A stretch of 64,000 nt of DNA from Chionoecetes opilio (lineage: Eukaryota; Arthropoda; Malacostraca; Decapoda; Majidae): the NCBI GenBank assembly GCA_016584305.1, contig JACEEZ010009490.1, positions 245,001-309,000 on the forward strand, in the 5' to 3' direction. Both the position numbers and the translations under genes were made by a program. Shown here piece after piece: positions 53,127-63,715 of the stretch. Within the stretch, counting starts at the first letter, position 1. Every line of letters starts with the position of its first letter. Below the pieces are notes generated by a model that saw nothing but the letters and a program-made list of their open reading frames with translations, made no database searches and was not told where the DNA came from.

Positions 53127-54228
53127 TCCTCCTCCTCCTCCCCTCCTCTCCTCCTCCTCCCTCCTCCTCCTCCTCCTCCTCCTCCTCCTCCTTTAACCTA
53201 CCATAATCTCCCTTACTTCTTCCTTCCCTGCACACAAATCATCGCCTTTCCCTCCTTTATCATCTTCTTCATCCACTCATTCCTCTTCTTCGTAGCTTTC
53301 CTTATTCACCATCCTAACGCATCCTCCTATCCTCACCTCCACTATTCTTATCTCTATTGTCTTATCTCCCAAGTCTTCCTCTTATTCTCTCCCCCCACTC
53401 TTATTCAGGCTTTTACAGGTCCTTCCCCCACCAGCCCAGCGTGTACTAGCCAAGCCCAGTTTTGTGTTCAGCCCTCCCAGCCCCTTTTTCCATTTGCCTT
53501 AAATCTTCCCCGCGACACTATGGACAAATTGTTGTTGTTCTTCAATGAATTACTTACATTCCTCAATTTAAGGAATTCTGACGCACTTATTGTTGCATTA
53601 CATTATTTACTTGCATGAAATACTAACGCACTTATTGTTGCACAAGTTACATGTTTTTACTTGAATGGATTCCTTATGTACTAAATGCATCCGTGAATTA
53701 CATTCACTACAGGAATGAATTACTCCCGTTCTTCCTGTTGTACCACGATCACTACTTAAATGATAACATTGTGTACTTACTAACATATTAAACTAGGTAA
53801 TATATGCATGCCTAGCAGTTGCTCCAGAACTTTTTACACATCTACGTGAGGTATATTGTACACACATTCAAATGCAGCATGATGCACCCATGTATTACCT
53901 GTGTACAAGTAACTAACCATTCATCATTAACCTACGAATTCAGTCTTGCAGATAAATCATGAATGAATACTTTTCTTACTACAGACCTCAGACAACATTG
54001 TTTGATCACGGAGAAACTTATCTCTCATGACATTGTTCGGCAATGACGTATATAATAGCATTACCCAAAGCTGAAATACACTTCCGCTCAATAAGGTGTG
54101 AGGAATCATTTCCTTTGCAACCACAAGGCACTATCAAAATATTCGGAAATTTATACCCTATCTAGAAATTTTACATGGTTCTCTGCCTCTCCTCCTGATC
54201 CTCATGGATCTACCATGTTGTATACATG
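53127..54228. other. CTC-rich tract then AT-rich intergenic DNA
   Basis: (CTC)n at 53127-53192 and pyrimidine-rich sequence to about 53430. The frame 53097-53618 is low-complexity and not credible as a gene. TAACGCACTTATTGTTGCA-like phrases repeat near 53580-53640. Confidence 0.5.
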
Positions 54229-54238
54229 GTAGATCCAT
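54204..54238. repeat. 14-bp hairpin
   Basis: ATGGATCTACCATG, a 7-nt loop TTGTATA, then the exact inverse CATGGTAGATCCAT. It overlaps the start of the dispersed repeat at 54229; the other copy of that repeat lacks the left half-stem. Confidence 0.85.
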
Positions 54239-54371
54239 CCATTTACAATAACTTTTGATGGGTAAGTGTTGCTGTGTGAGAAGCAAGTTGTGAGCTGAAC
54301 GCGTTATAGTAAATATTAAATATATAAGTTTATAATTCAGAAACCGTTCATGATAGGTCAGTGTAGACGCG
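54229..54371 (+). repeat. dispersed 140-bp repeat, copy 2
   Basis: Same sequence as 46808-46946, with small changes around the AGTAAATATTAAATATATAAG stretch. Confidence 0.75.
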
Positions 54372-54682
54372 TATGATTCGTATGTCCTTTTTCTTTCTGC
54401 ATTCTTTTAATTTTTACTTTAGAATTCGATTTCCTCTATCTCTTTATTGTACTTCTTTAAGCTTCATGTCTCGTCGCGTCCATTCATATGTACATCTCAT
54501 AATGACAGTGTTGGTTCTTGTTTTCCTTTCTTCCTACTCTGTATACAACAATATATATCACTCATCTTTGCATGCAGCAATCCTTAGAAGTACACACATA
54601 CTTGCATACATAATACAAAGGTACGTATGTAAGTATAACATGCATACATACATATGATAAATAAATAAGCTAACTGGCAAAC

Positions 54683-54692
54683 ACACACACAC

Positions 54693-54765
<73 letters not shown>
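54683..54765. repeat. (CA)n microsatellite
   Basis: CA repeat with CATACATACATA interruptions near 54696-54706; a GA run follows at 54801-54835. Confidence 0.95.
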
Positions 54766-54767
<2 letters not shown>

Positions 54768-54800
54768 ATTATCCATTGCACCCTATTCACTGCATCTTCC

Positions 54801-54836
<36 letters not shown>

Positions 54837-54839
54837 CTG

Positions 54840-55411
54840 AGTGCATTATATAAATTGAGGAGGAAGGCCACTATTGGATACCTTTCTTTCTTCCCTCCCT
54901 TCCTCTCTCCCTTTCTTCTTCCCCTCTCTCCCTTCCCTCTGCCTTATTCTTCCCATTCTCTTCTTATCTCCTCTTCGTCTCCTCGTCATTCTTCTCCCTC
55001 TTTACTTTTTCCGCATCCGTGATTTTCCTTTCTCTTATTAACGCGTGCATATTTTTTTTTATCTTCCCTCCTTCCTTCTATCTTTTTATCTACCTTTTTT
55101 TGACATCATTACGTCCCTATTTCTCTCTACGTGGAGGAGGAGGAGGAGGAGGAGAGGTTCAATAAATAAGAAATAAACATCGGGAGATAGGAGGGAAAGG
55201 AAAAAAGGAGAGAGAATAAGAATAAAAATGTGAAGATGAGAAGTAGAATGAATAGGAGGAGTAGTAGTAGTAGGAGGAGGAGGAAGGAGGAATTATCAGG
55301 CAGTCACTTCTCTCTATAAAACAAATCAGTGCCATCAATACTAGTTCCCTTATCAGAGTTATTACCAATTACCTTCTTGTACACCTTGTCGCTAATTACT
55401 AGAACGTGGTT

Positions 55412-55447
<36 letters not shown>

Positions 55448-55520
55448 ATCTTTCTTACACCACGTAAAAATGCATCTCTTGTCCTCTCTACTCTTTAGCC
55501 AATCAGCTGCTTCCTTTTGA
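54840..55520. other. pyrimidine-rich and GGA-rich low-complexity DNA
   Basis: TTCC/TCTC-rich sequence to 55125, (GGA)n at 55134-55155 and 55256-55290, and (CA)n at 55418-55445. No gene is supported. Confidence 0.6.
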
Positions 55521-55829
55521 CCGCGCCAGCCAATCAGCGAACAAATATTGTGTTACATTAATTTGCTTCCGCTCAACAAGGTTCCAAGCACAGAGTTAAA
55601 GACATATGGTATGTAACTCTGTGGTTCCAACATGTGCCATAGAGCTGTGTATAGGTAAGAGCCACACGCTGATAACCTGACTACTGGCTGGTGAGCCTGG
55701 AGTTGGCTGTGAAGGGAACCGTCTCAACTCCAACCTCCAACCTCTTCGTGGATTTAAAAAAAAAGATCTTTAATATTGCGAGGGTGCCTGTTTGACAGAA
55801 TTTGAGAGAAAGTAAGATTGGAGACAGTG
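55521..55829 (+). promoter_or_regulatory. probable promoter and 5' UTR of the KH gene
   Basis: CCAAT boxes in direct sense occur at 55499-55503 and 55530-55534. ATAG|GTAAGA at 55655 is a possible donor and TTTGACAG at 55791-55798 a possible acceptor for a short 5' UTR intron. No TATA box is clear. All inference. Confidence 0.3.
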
Positions 55830-56180
55830 ATGATTTCCAAGGCAGAATCAAGTATCAAGGTTATGGAAAGCGACAAGGAGCCCAAGACTTGTTGCGGCTG
55901 TGTGTACGTCTTTCGGCAGCTGTGGCGACAGCTGACCAAGAAGAAGAAGAACTCCAAACGCAAAACTGACGTGGAAGTTTATGCTAAAAAGGAGGAAAAT
56001 GAAGAATCAGCACTAAATATCGAAGAGAAATTGGTAGAAGAAAAAGAAGCCAGAGTAATAATTGAAGAAACAAAATTCGTAGAAGAACCAGAAAAAATAG
56101 AACACGATTCAGTAATGGATGAAAACAAAGTCATGGAGCAGGATTCAAAGGAAACCATTGAAACTGTAAGTGAGGTGTAG
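55830..56180 (+). CDS. 116-codon frame upstream of, and in phase with, the KH frame
   Basis: ATG at 55830 opens MISKAESSIKVMESDKEPKT, then CCGCVYVFRQLWRQL with a Cys cluster, a Lys-rich patch (TKKKKNSKRK) and a Glu-rich segment. It ends at TAG 56178-56180. Without that TAG the same frame runs on through Lys/Arg-rich sequence into the KH domains. The Glu/Lys-rich character continues on both sides of the stop, so I infer this is the N-terminus of the KH protein. Alternatives are a separate short protein, or readthrough. A strong donor-like GTAAGT lies at 56166-56171, but no normal acceptor follows nearby. Not recognised as a known family. Confidence 0.5.
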   Translation: MISKAESSIKVMESDKEPKTCCGCVYVFRQLWRQLTKKKKNSKRKTDVEVYAKKEENEESALNIEEKLVEEKEARVIIEETKFVEEPEKIEHDSVMDENKVMEQDSKETIETVSEV

Positions 56181-57965
56181 GAAGAGGGACAACATGAAGG
56201 ACAGGGAGAGCTGAAGAAAGAAGAAAAACTATCAAAATTAAAGAAGAAGAAACCACGGCCAAGAGCCAAGGCGCGCCGTGCCGAGAAGGCTCAGGGCCTC
56301 TTGTCCGGCGTGATGTACGACCCCGGCGAGGCGCTGGACACCACCTCCGAGGACTGGATGGTGGTCCGCGACAAGAGGAACCGGCCTAGGAAAGCCAAGC
56401 CGCTGCCCCCCGTCACCGAGGCGACGGTGTGCTCGCAGCAGCAGAAGCCCGCGCAGCAGAAGGCCGCGTCGCCACAGGCCAGGAAGGCCAAGGCGCTGCC
56501 CGCCGTTACCGAGGTGGCTGCGTGCTTGCAGCAGAAGGCCGCGCCGCCACCTGCCAAAAAGAACGGCCGCCACGCCAAGAAACGTGGGGAAGAAAGTGTG
56601 AGAGACTCGTGGAAGGTGGAGAAGGTGGAGGTGGAGGTGGCCGCGGCGCCCCACATGCGGCGCTGCATCGTCGGGCCTGGCGGCGCCACGCTGAAGAAGG
56701 TGCAGGAGGAGTTTCCCGGCGTTCAGGTGAAGGTGCCGCCGCCGCGGGACGCCGTGACCGCCACCGTCACGGTGCGGGGACCTCCCCGGCAGGTTACCGC
56801 CGCGGTGGATCGCCTCAAGGCGTTGCTGCACGAGGCGGAGGTGGTAGAGGCACAGGTGGCAGTGGCGCCACACCAGCGGCGCTACGTGATAGGCCTCGGC
56901 GGCGCCAACATCAGGAAGCTCCAGAAGGAGTTTCCCGAAGTGGCGGTGACGGTGCCGCCTCGCGAGGACCGCGCCTGCCGCAGCGTCGCGCTGAAGGGTC
57001 CGCGGCGCCAAGTGGCCGGCGCGCGGGCACTCTTTGGCCCCCGCGGCCAAGGCCAGACTGCCCCTTGCAGCAACACCAAAACGACACCCACACCACCAAC
57101 GACCGTCCCAACCACGGTTTCAACCACCACCTCAACCACCACCGTCCCAACCACTGTTTCAACCAACACCCCAACCACTGTTTCAACCACCATTCCAACC
57201 ACTGTTTCAACCACCATTCCAACCACTGTTTCAACCACCACTGTCCCAACCAACACCAACCCAATAACCATTCACACTACCGCCTCATCGTTCTACCTAC
57301 CTACCCACACCATCGTTCCAACAACCACCCCAACCACCGTCAAATATCCCCTCCGCATTACTGTTGAAAAGCCCACCCAAGTCGCCGCCCTCCCTCCCGC
57401 CCTCAACGCCGAGGACTTTCCTTCCCTCAGCGAGGCACACGCAACACGCCGCCCACCACACCTTCCCGCCCGCAACACCCAACACCCTCCCGCCCAGGGT
57501 ACCACCGCCCCTCCAGCCCACAACACCGAACCTTCTTCCACCAACACCACCACTCACCCTCCCGCCCATTCCCGCCCATCTACAAGATGCCGCCAATTAA
57601 ATCCTCCTGCCTCAAGCACCGCCCGCAATACCGCCCACCACAGAAACTATCCTCACGCCTATTACCGTAACTATTCACCCGCCCATTACCGTAACTATCC
57701 TTCCGTCCCCTACATTAACTATCCTTCCGCCTACTATCAAGACTATTACGCCCACCGCGACTATCCACCCACCCACTATCAAGACTATTATACCTACAAT
57801 CGCGACTATTACGCCCATCGCGACTATCCTCCAGCCCACTACCACAACTATTACGCCCATCGCGACTCTCCTCCCACCCACTACCACAACAACCCACCCG
57901 CCCACCACCGCGCCCGCAGAAGCCGCCGCCCGCCCAGCCTCACGCCCACCCTTGAGGTGCCTTGA
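56181..57965 (+). CDS. protein with two vigilin-like KH domains, Thr/Pro-rich and Tyr/His-rich regions
   Basis: The frame is open for 594 codons to TGA at 57963-57965; the first ATG in it is 56313. Seen, counting from 56181: a basic patch KLKKKKPRPRAKARRAEKA (17-35), EDWMVVRDKRNR, two Ala/Lys repeats (KAKPLPPVTEA and KAKALPAVTEV), KH1 (about 147-216) with RRCIVGPGGATLKKVQEEF, KH2 (about 221-285) with RRYVIGLGGANIRKLQKEF, a Thr/Pro/Ser repeat (296-363), an FPSL motif in LNAEDFPSLSEA (about 408), and a Tyr/His/Pro tail with YYAHRDYPP repeats. Both KH domains keep the GxxG loop that grips single-stranded RNA. Known: vigilins bind RNA with many KH domains; two plus low-complexity arms suggests a distinct RNA-granule-type protein (inference). 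The N-terminal half is strongly GC-biased at third positions, which supports coding. Probably one large exon. Confidence 0.75.
   Translation, partial: EEGQHEGQGELKKEEKLSKLKKKKPRPRAKARRAEKAQGLLSGVMYDPGEALDTTSEDWMVVRDKRNRPRKAKPLPPVTEATVCSQQQKPAQQKAASPQARKAKALPAVTEVAACLQQKAAPPPAKKNGRHAKKRGEESVRDSWKVEKVEVEVAAAPHMRRCIVGPGGATLKKVQEEFPGVQVKVPPPRDAVTATVTVRGPPRQVTAAVDRLKALLHEAEVVEAQVAVAPHQRRYVIGLGGANIRKLQKEFPEVAVTVPPREDRACRSVALKGPRRQVAGARALFGPRGQGQTAPCSNTKTTPTPPTTVPTTVSTTTSTTTVPTTVSTNTPTTVSTTIPTTVSTTIPTTVSTTTVPTNTNPITIHTTASSFYLPTHTIVPTTTPTTVKYPLRITVEKPTQVAALPPALNAEDFPSLSEAHATRRPPHLPARNTQHPPAQGTTAPPAHNTEPSSTNTTTHPPAHSRPSTRCRQLNPPASSTARNTAHHRNYPHAYYRNYSPAHYRNYPSVPYINYPSAYYQDYYAHRDYPPTHYQDYYTYNRDYYAHRDYPPAHYHNYYAHRDSPPTHYHNNPPAHHRARRSRRPPSLTPTLEVP
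57073..57262 (+). repeat. coding Thr/Pro tandem repeat in the KH gene
   Basis: Units of 24 bp (CCAACCACTGTTTCAACCAC plus CATT) encode PTTVSTTI or PTTVSTTT. They repeat at least four times with variants before and after. Confidence 0.85.
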
Positions 57966-57969
57966 CCCC

Positions 57970-57975
57970 AATAAA
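57970..57975 (+). terminator. polyadenylation signal of the KH gene
   Basis: AATAAA begins four bases after the stop codon, which would give a very short 3' UTR. GT-rich TTGTATGTCAGG follows at 57991. A later site cannot be excluded. Confidence 0.5.
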
Positions 57976-57999
57976 CTGACCTGAAATTATTGTATGTCA

Positions 58000-58798
<799 letters not shown>

Positions 58799-58934
58799 CT
58801 TTTTTTGCTCCGTTCCCTCTTAAATAGATCTGTGCATGTTTGTCTGTATTCATTTTTCTGTTCTGTTTCGTCGAATGTGACGCCACACACACTTTGATTT
58901 GACTGATGTGTTGTGTCGTTAGTGCACAATTTTA

Positions 58935-59150
58935 GAAAATCGGTTGATTGAGGGGAAGTGCCGTTAATGTGGAGGAAAGGTGATGTAGTCCCCATATTTA
59001 AGAAGGGAGATAGAGGACTAATGTCAAATATCTATCTTATTATCAAGTTACTCCAAACGAACGAACGAGTGCCATATGACCTCTGATGTCGGGCACATTT
59101 CCTCCCACCCTCGCTTTTTTTTTTTTTTTTTTTTTTTGGCATTACAATCA
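58935..59150 (+). mobile_element. LINE reverse-transcriptase remnant and repeat tail
   Basis: 58955-59030 reads WRKGDVVPIFKKGDRGLMSN, the conserved LINE RT segment before NYRPISL. It is followed by AACGAACG repeats, then GTGCCATATGACCTCTGATG, a T run (59106-59139) and GGCATTA. The last block matches 4209-4263. The two parts may come from different elements. Confidence 0.55.
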
Positions 59151-60200
59151 ATCAATCTAAAACGAACGAGTGTTATAAATACCTGACGCTGCACGGTCTT
59201 CACACTGGAGCGGCGTGTCCTTCAGGTCCCCACAGTGTTATGTTATGGGTCATGGTCACCTTCTGAGGCGCTGGGAGTCTGTCCATCGCTTACTGGATGG
59301 AATATTCCAGTCATAATCGAAATCAATAGCAATAATGTCACGGGAGGCTACGGAAGGCCCATCCAACAAGGCGTATCCCGCCACCTGGCTATAATCTTGT
59401 ATGGAGAAAGATGCGCCAAGCCTTGGAAAATTTGAACGCTCATTAATGTATTACAGTCATGTGCTACTTTGGAGAACAAAATGTTCCTGTGAAACTGATT
59501 ACACAAAAACCTGTAGCATTAATACTGTGGTTTCTGTTTATATTGCCCTCGTCAAGCTTGAACACAAAGGTTACTGAGCCATTCCGCCAACTAAATTTAC
59601 TGATTAATTGACGTTTGCACCTACATAACTGCTATCGAAATGAATATGGAAGGAAAGATGGGTACAAATATGTAACCGTATAATCTTAATCAATTGAGTC
59701 AAATGCTGGGCACGGTAGGACTACTGTTTACGACTTACAGATATCTGATTGATCCTGCAGATATGTCACCTAGAGAGGTAATAATGATTTTTTTCTTCTG
59801 GAGCAAATGGATATTTCTGACAGGCAGGAAGTGTTACCGATTTCTCATCACTCCAGTATTGACATTCTCGAAGCTACATACATTATCCTCACGCAGCGTA
59901 CAACGTAAACAAGACTCAACGAGGTACTAAGGATAGAGAGGAATGATCCCCAAATACTGAGGTGTAAAATTGGTGTGTCGTCATTATCACATTAATGAGC
60001 AGAACAAAATTTACTGAGGATATAGATTTGTGTCACTGAGCTGTTGTAAGTTGTGATTACTCGTCCTCTAAGTCTAGGTCGCTGTTATTCACACACCTTC
60101 GAAGGATTTATTGTTATATATTACTATTTTAGTCATGGGTTAATTTGTTGAAAGATTGCAGAGGTTGAAAAGTAAAAGAGACGTACGGACTGCGACATTT
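59151..60200. other. intergenic, nothing recognised
   Basis: Mixed-composition sequence without a recognisable frame or element. Confidence 0.45.
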
Positions 60201-60208
60201 ACAGGTTT

Positions 60209-60209
<1 letters not shown>

Positions 60210-60283
<74 letters not shown>
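60210..60283. repeat. (GA)n microsatellite
   Basis: About 74 bp of pure GA. Confidence 0.97.
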
Positions 60284-60286
<3 letters not shown>

Positions 60287-60387
60287 GTGTGTAGGTGTGT
60301 GTGTAGTGACCCACTTCCACGTATTTCAGGCGGTGCATGTTTATGATTGAAAACTAAGCCAGTATTGGGTAGGCAGTGCACCCTTAT

Positions 60388-60600
60388 ACCACTATAGTCG
60401 CCGCACGGTAAGTTGGCGAAAATGGGGCCCCTTCACTCCCCCCTTCCAAACGCACGGTTGAGGTGTTGGGTGTTGGGTGAGAAGGCCTTACTCCAGGTTT
60501 CGCCCTAAAGACCCAACACCTCAGCCAATCCTGTGCGTTCGGAAGGGGGGATTGAAGAAACACCATTTTCGCCAACTTAACGTGCGGCGACTATAGTGGT
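60388..60600. mobile_element. palindromic MITE with CACTA-like ends
   Basis: ACCACTATAGTCGCCGCACG at the left and its exact inverse at the right. The match continues as GTAAGTTGGCGAAAATGG with one change. Inner blocks CACGGTTGAGGTGTTGGGT and its near inverse make almost the whole 213 bp fold back. Ends contain CACTA...TAGTG, but no 2-4-bp duplication is evident. Confidence 0.75.
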
Positions 60601-60929
60601 TCATCCATGCCCTTTAACAGTACCCACTCTTACCCAATGCTTCCCAAAATGTCCCGTGGCCTTCAAGACGCAAGTATAGCTCCTTACAAGTCAATCGTCA
60701 TGTAAAAATTCAGTTTATTCAATCGTCATGTAAATATCCAGTCATGTTGTGTCTCCTACCCGGCGTAAAGGAAATGTGACCTCCCTGCCATCACGCCAAC
60801 CCACGCACGGTCACAGCTACTCATCGAACTGAACGAACATAAAGGAACATTTTCAGCTAGCGTGAGGCGTCCATCAGAATGCTGTCACGGACCACTCTAG
60901 GCGCTGCTCGATTACGACGCATTAACTCG

Positions 60930-61215
60930 AATCCATCACCACCACCACCAACACTTTGCCATGACCCCTCGCCAGTACCACCACCACCACCACCACCACT
61001 TTGCCATGACCCCTCGCCAGTACCACCACCACCACCACCACCACTTTGCCATGACCCCTCGCCAGTACCAGCACCACCACCACCACTTTGCCATGACCCC
61101 TCGCCAGTACCACCACCACACCACCACCACCACCACTTTGCCATGACCCCTCGCCAGTACCACCACCACTACCACCACCACTTTGCCATGACCCCTCGCC
61201 AGTACCACCACCACC
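60930..61215. repeat. CAC-rich minisatellite (CTTTGCCATGACCCCTCGCC units)
   Basis: Six copies of CTTTGCCATGACCCCTCGCC plus AGTAC are separated by (CAC)n of variable length, with a period of about 45-57 bp (starts near 60953, 61000, 61042, 61085, 61135, 61180). Every frame is open, giving His/Met/Thr/Pro, Pro-rich, or Gly/Trp/Ser on the other strand. I do not call a gene. Confidence 0.9.
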
Positions 61216-61299
61216 ACTACTACTGCCACCACTGCTACTACCACCACTACTACCACCACCATGCTATTTATCACATACATACATTTATTTGTTATCTTA

Positions 61300-63389
61300 T
61301 ATAGTTTTTACATTTTCCCAAGAACACCTCCCGAACTAAATTGGCCCACCCCCACTTTTTGTATTTTCTTACTGTCTTCTTTATAGGGACTGGCAATTAA
61401 AGCGGACTTTTTGTTACTTATTTTGTTTTTTGACCTTGGTCAGTCGTTTGTGATGTAAAAAAACAAAAAAACAAACTGCGTGTGTGGCGTGTGTGAATGT
61501 CTCGTGGTGAAGCTTGAGGTGTTTGTGTAGGTATTTACTATATACATGTGGGTCATTCACTGCCTTTACATCAGTGACCTCCATGTCTAGGCCTATCTAT
61601 GCCTGAACATGTTCCTTATGTGTGTTTGTATGTATGATATTATAGGTGCGCCTTTATTTATGTCTCTGTCATAGCTGGCATGTCTGAGTATGTATGTCTG
61701 TCTCTCTGTCTCTGTCTTACTCTGGCTAACCACCACGTCCTTCTACTACAACAACCACTTCTACTACACGTCCTTCATCAACCCTAAACTGTCAGGCTCT
61801 CGCAGTGGCTCCCGGGAACGAACGGCGTAGCTGATAATTATCCCCGCGTTAGCTGAGCACTCCTCAAAACATCATCAATTATTCACACAAATATGCTTGG
61901 ACAAGGACGCCTCACTTTTTCCCGCGACTCCTTTACCTCCACCTCGAGCTACTCAGTGCCCTGCGTTGAATCCTGAGGACCTGACGATGGCACTAGATAG
62001 GTTCTTTAGGTGACATGGTGGCTGTTTTTACCCTTGGACTATACTCTGAGAGGAGGAAAGAGTGTTGGGGAGAGGGAGGGGGACGGTGGGCTAGGTAAGA
62101 GGGGTGTAATGGTGTAATGGCAGGCGTCACTGGCTACAGACTGTCGATATTGAGTAATGCTGAAAGCCTGGAAGCGGCGAGGTACAAGTCAGAAAAGGGG
62201 GAAGGAGGAGGAGGAGGAGGAAGGGCAGGGAGGGAGACCGATGATCGACCGTCGCCTCCACTTCCACAACAACATCACCTCACACATAGATTTATTAACA
62301 ACCACATTTTTTTTCTTTCACGATCACCTCGACGGATGGATCGTACTCGCATAGGGAGAACGAGTCGAGCCTCAAGGTCACTATAGGTGGTGGTGATGGT
62401 GGTAGAGGTAGTAATGGATGCCCTAGATAAGAAAGCAGCTACAACGAGGAAAATTTTAGTGATTGCTATATATAATAAGTCAATATTTTGTGTTAATAGG
62501 ATGAGCAGCGAGTAGCATTATATTGCAAACCTCTTATTACATTTATTACATTAATAAGAGGTTACAAGAGGCATAAGAGGCATCAAACATTATTATTGCA
62601 AACCTCGCATAGGCTAATCATGGGCCTTGAAATGTTGAAAAATGACGCCACTTTAAGATGGGTAATGTTGGTGGTGGCGAATTCATCACAGTAGCCTACT
62701 CGTACATGGTTTGCGTATTATTCACTTATTGGAACGATCACTTGCAGTCCCCCGATGTTATGGTTTATGTGATTTACGAGGACGAGATTAAGAAGCTCTT
62801 ATTGCTAAACTGGGACTGAACTCAGAGCTAGATTAAGAAAAGTCGCTCTGCACTGAAATGCAAACTATCTTAGACCTTACCTTATGTTTGGTTGTAAGAA
62901 ATACGCTTGTTGTCAAAGGCGACTTGATGCAGTTACCGGTATTGGACGAGCCACAGTGTAAAATATATGTATACGTATTTAACTCTTGGGTAATATATAT
63001 GTTTACGTTAGTTCTACCTTATGGGCATTGCAAGATTCAGGTTTGTAATTTTCAGAGGGCAAAGCCGGAATTTGTTTACCAATGTCGGAGGGTTGACAAG
63101 GCGGTCGATCACAAAGCCATTCATCAGCAGTCGTTGGATAATTATTCAGAGTTACGTAGCTTTTCGGAGTGGCGATGGCTATCCAATACATGTTATTACA
63201 CTCATAATGAACCGCCTCGAAATGTGACCGAGAGCGATTTTTTTTTTGTAAGAGACTTGACATATTTAATGATTGGTAAGAAGTAATAATGACAGTCTCA
63301 AATCAACTCATGATATTTGGTGCTGTAGATCTTGCAAGAAATTCTTCATCGTGAAATTAGCAAATCTACTGAGAAAAGTGTGGAGATTT

Positions 63390-63392
<3 letters not shown>
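61300..63392. other. intergenic, no gene recognised
   Basis: Contains a GGA run (62205-62225) and a small inverted CTCTTATTA/TAATAAGAG pair near 62532-62562. The frames at 62858-63286 show no known motif. Confidence 0.45.

Positions 63393-63428
<36 letters not shown>
63393..63428. repeat. (CA)n microsatellite
   Basis: About 36 bp of CA, directly before the possible SINE head. Confidence 0.95.
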
Positions 63429-63430
<2 letters not shown>

Positions 63431-63715
63431 CTGAGTGGCTCTGTGGTTTAGAGCGCCGCGCGCCATTCTGTGGTTCGGGCGATCGACCCCCAACCCTGCT
63501 TGTTCCCGAGGATCTTTCACTGTAATATTCAGGCGGTTACTGTCCCCCTTGAGCAAGGAGATGGAGGTGTGTATGGTGGTGAGGTTCCATCATTACCCAA
63601 AGATCGGTCATACGAGCTCCAATCTCTCTCTGGAAGGGTAAAACTGGCGATCGCGAGTCCAGCTTGCGTGGTCAAGACCATGGTGATTACACAAGGTGAT
63701 TTGTAACGCCACAAT
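63429..63715 (+). mobile_element. possible tRNA-derived SINE
   Basis: GCCTGAGTGGCTCTGTGGTTTAG resembles an A box (TGGCTCTGTGGTTTAGAGCG) and, 25-30 bp on, GGTTCGGGCGATCGA resembles a B box. The spacing fits a tRNA-like head, and a non-tRNA body follows. There is no second copy in the window to confirm it; its end is arbitrary. Confidence 0.35.

Noticed and set aside
56238..57271. Long minus-strand frames opposite the KH gene
   Set aside because: They are GC-rich antisense shadows without known motifs.
56429..57367. 312-codon plus-strand frame within the KH gene
   Set aside because: It is a +2 shadow of the KH frame, Gly/Arg then His/Asn-rich, with no domain; the KH frame has recognisable GxxG motifs.
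62858..63286. 142-codon plus-strand frame
   Set aside because: It uses a non-conserved sequence with no motif, normal for chance frames in this composition.
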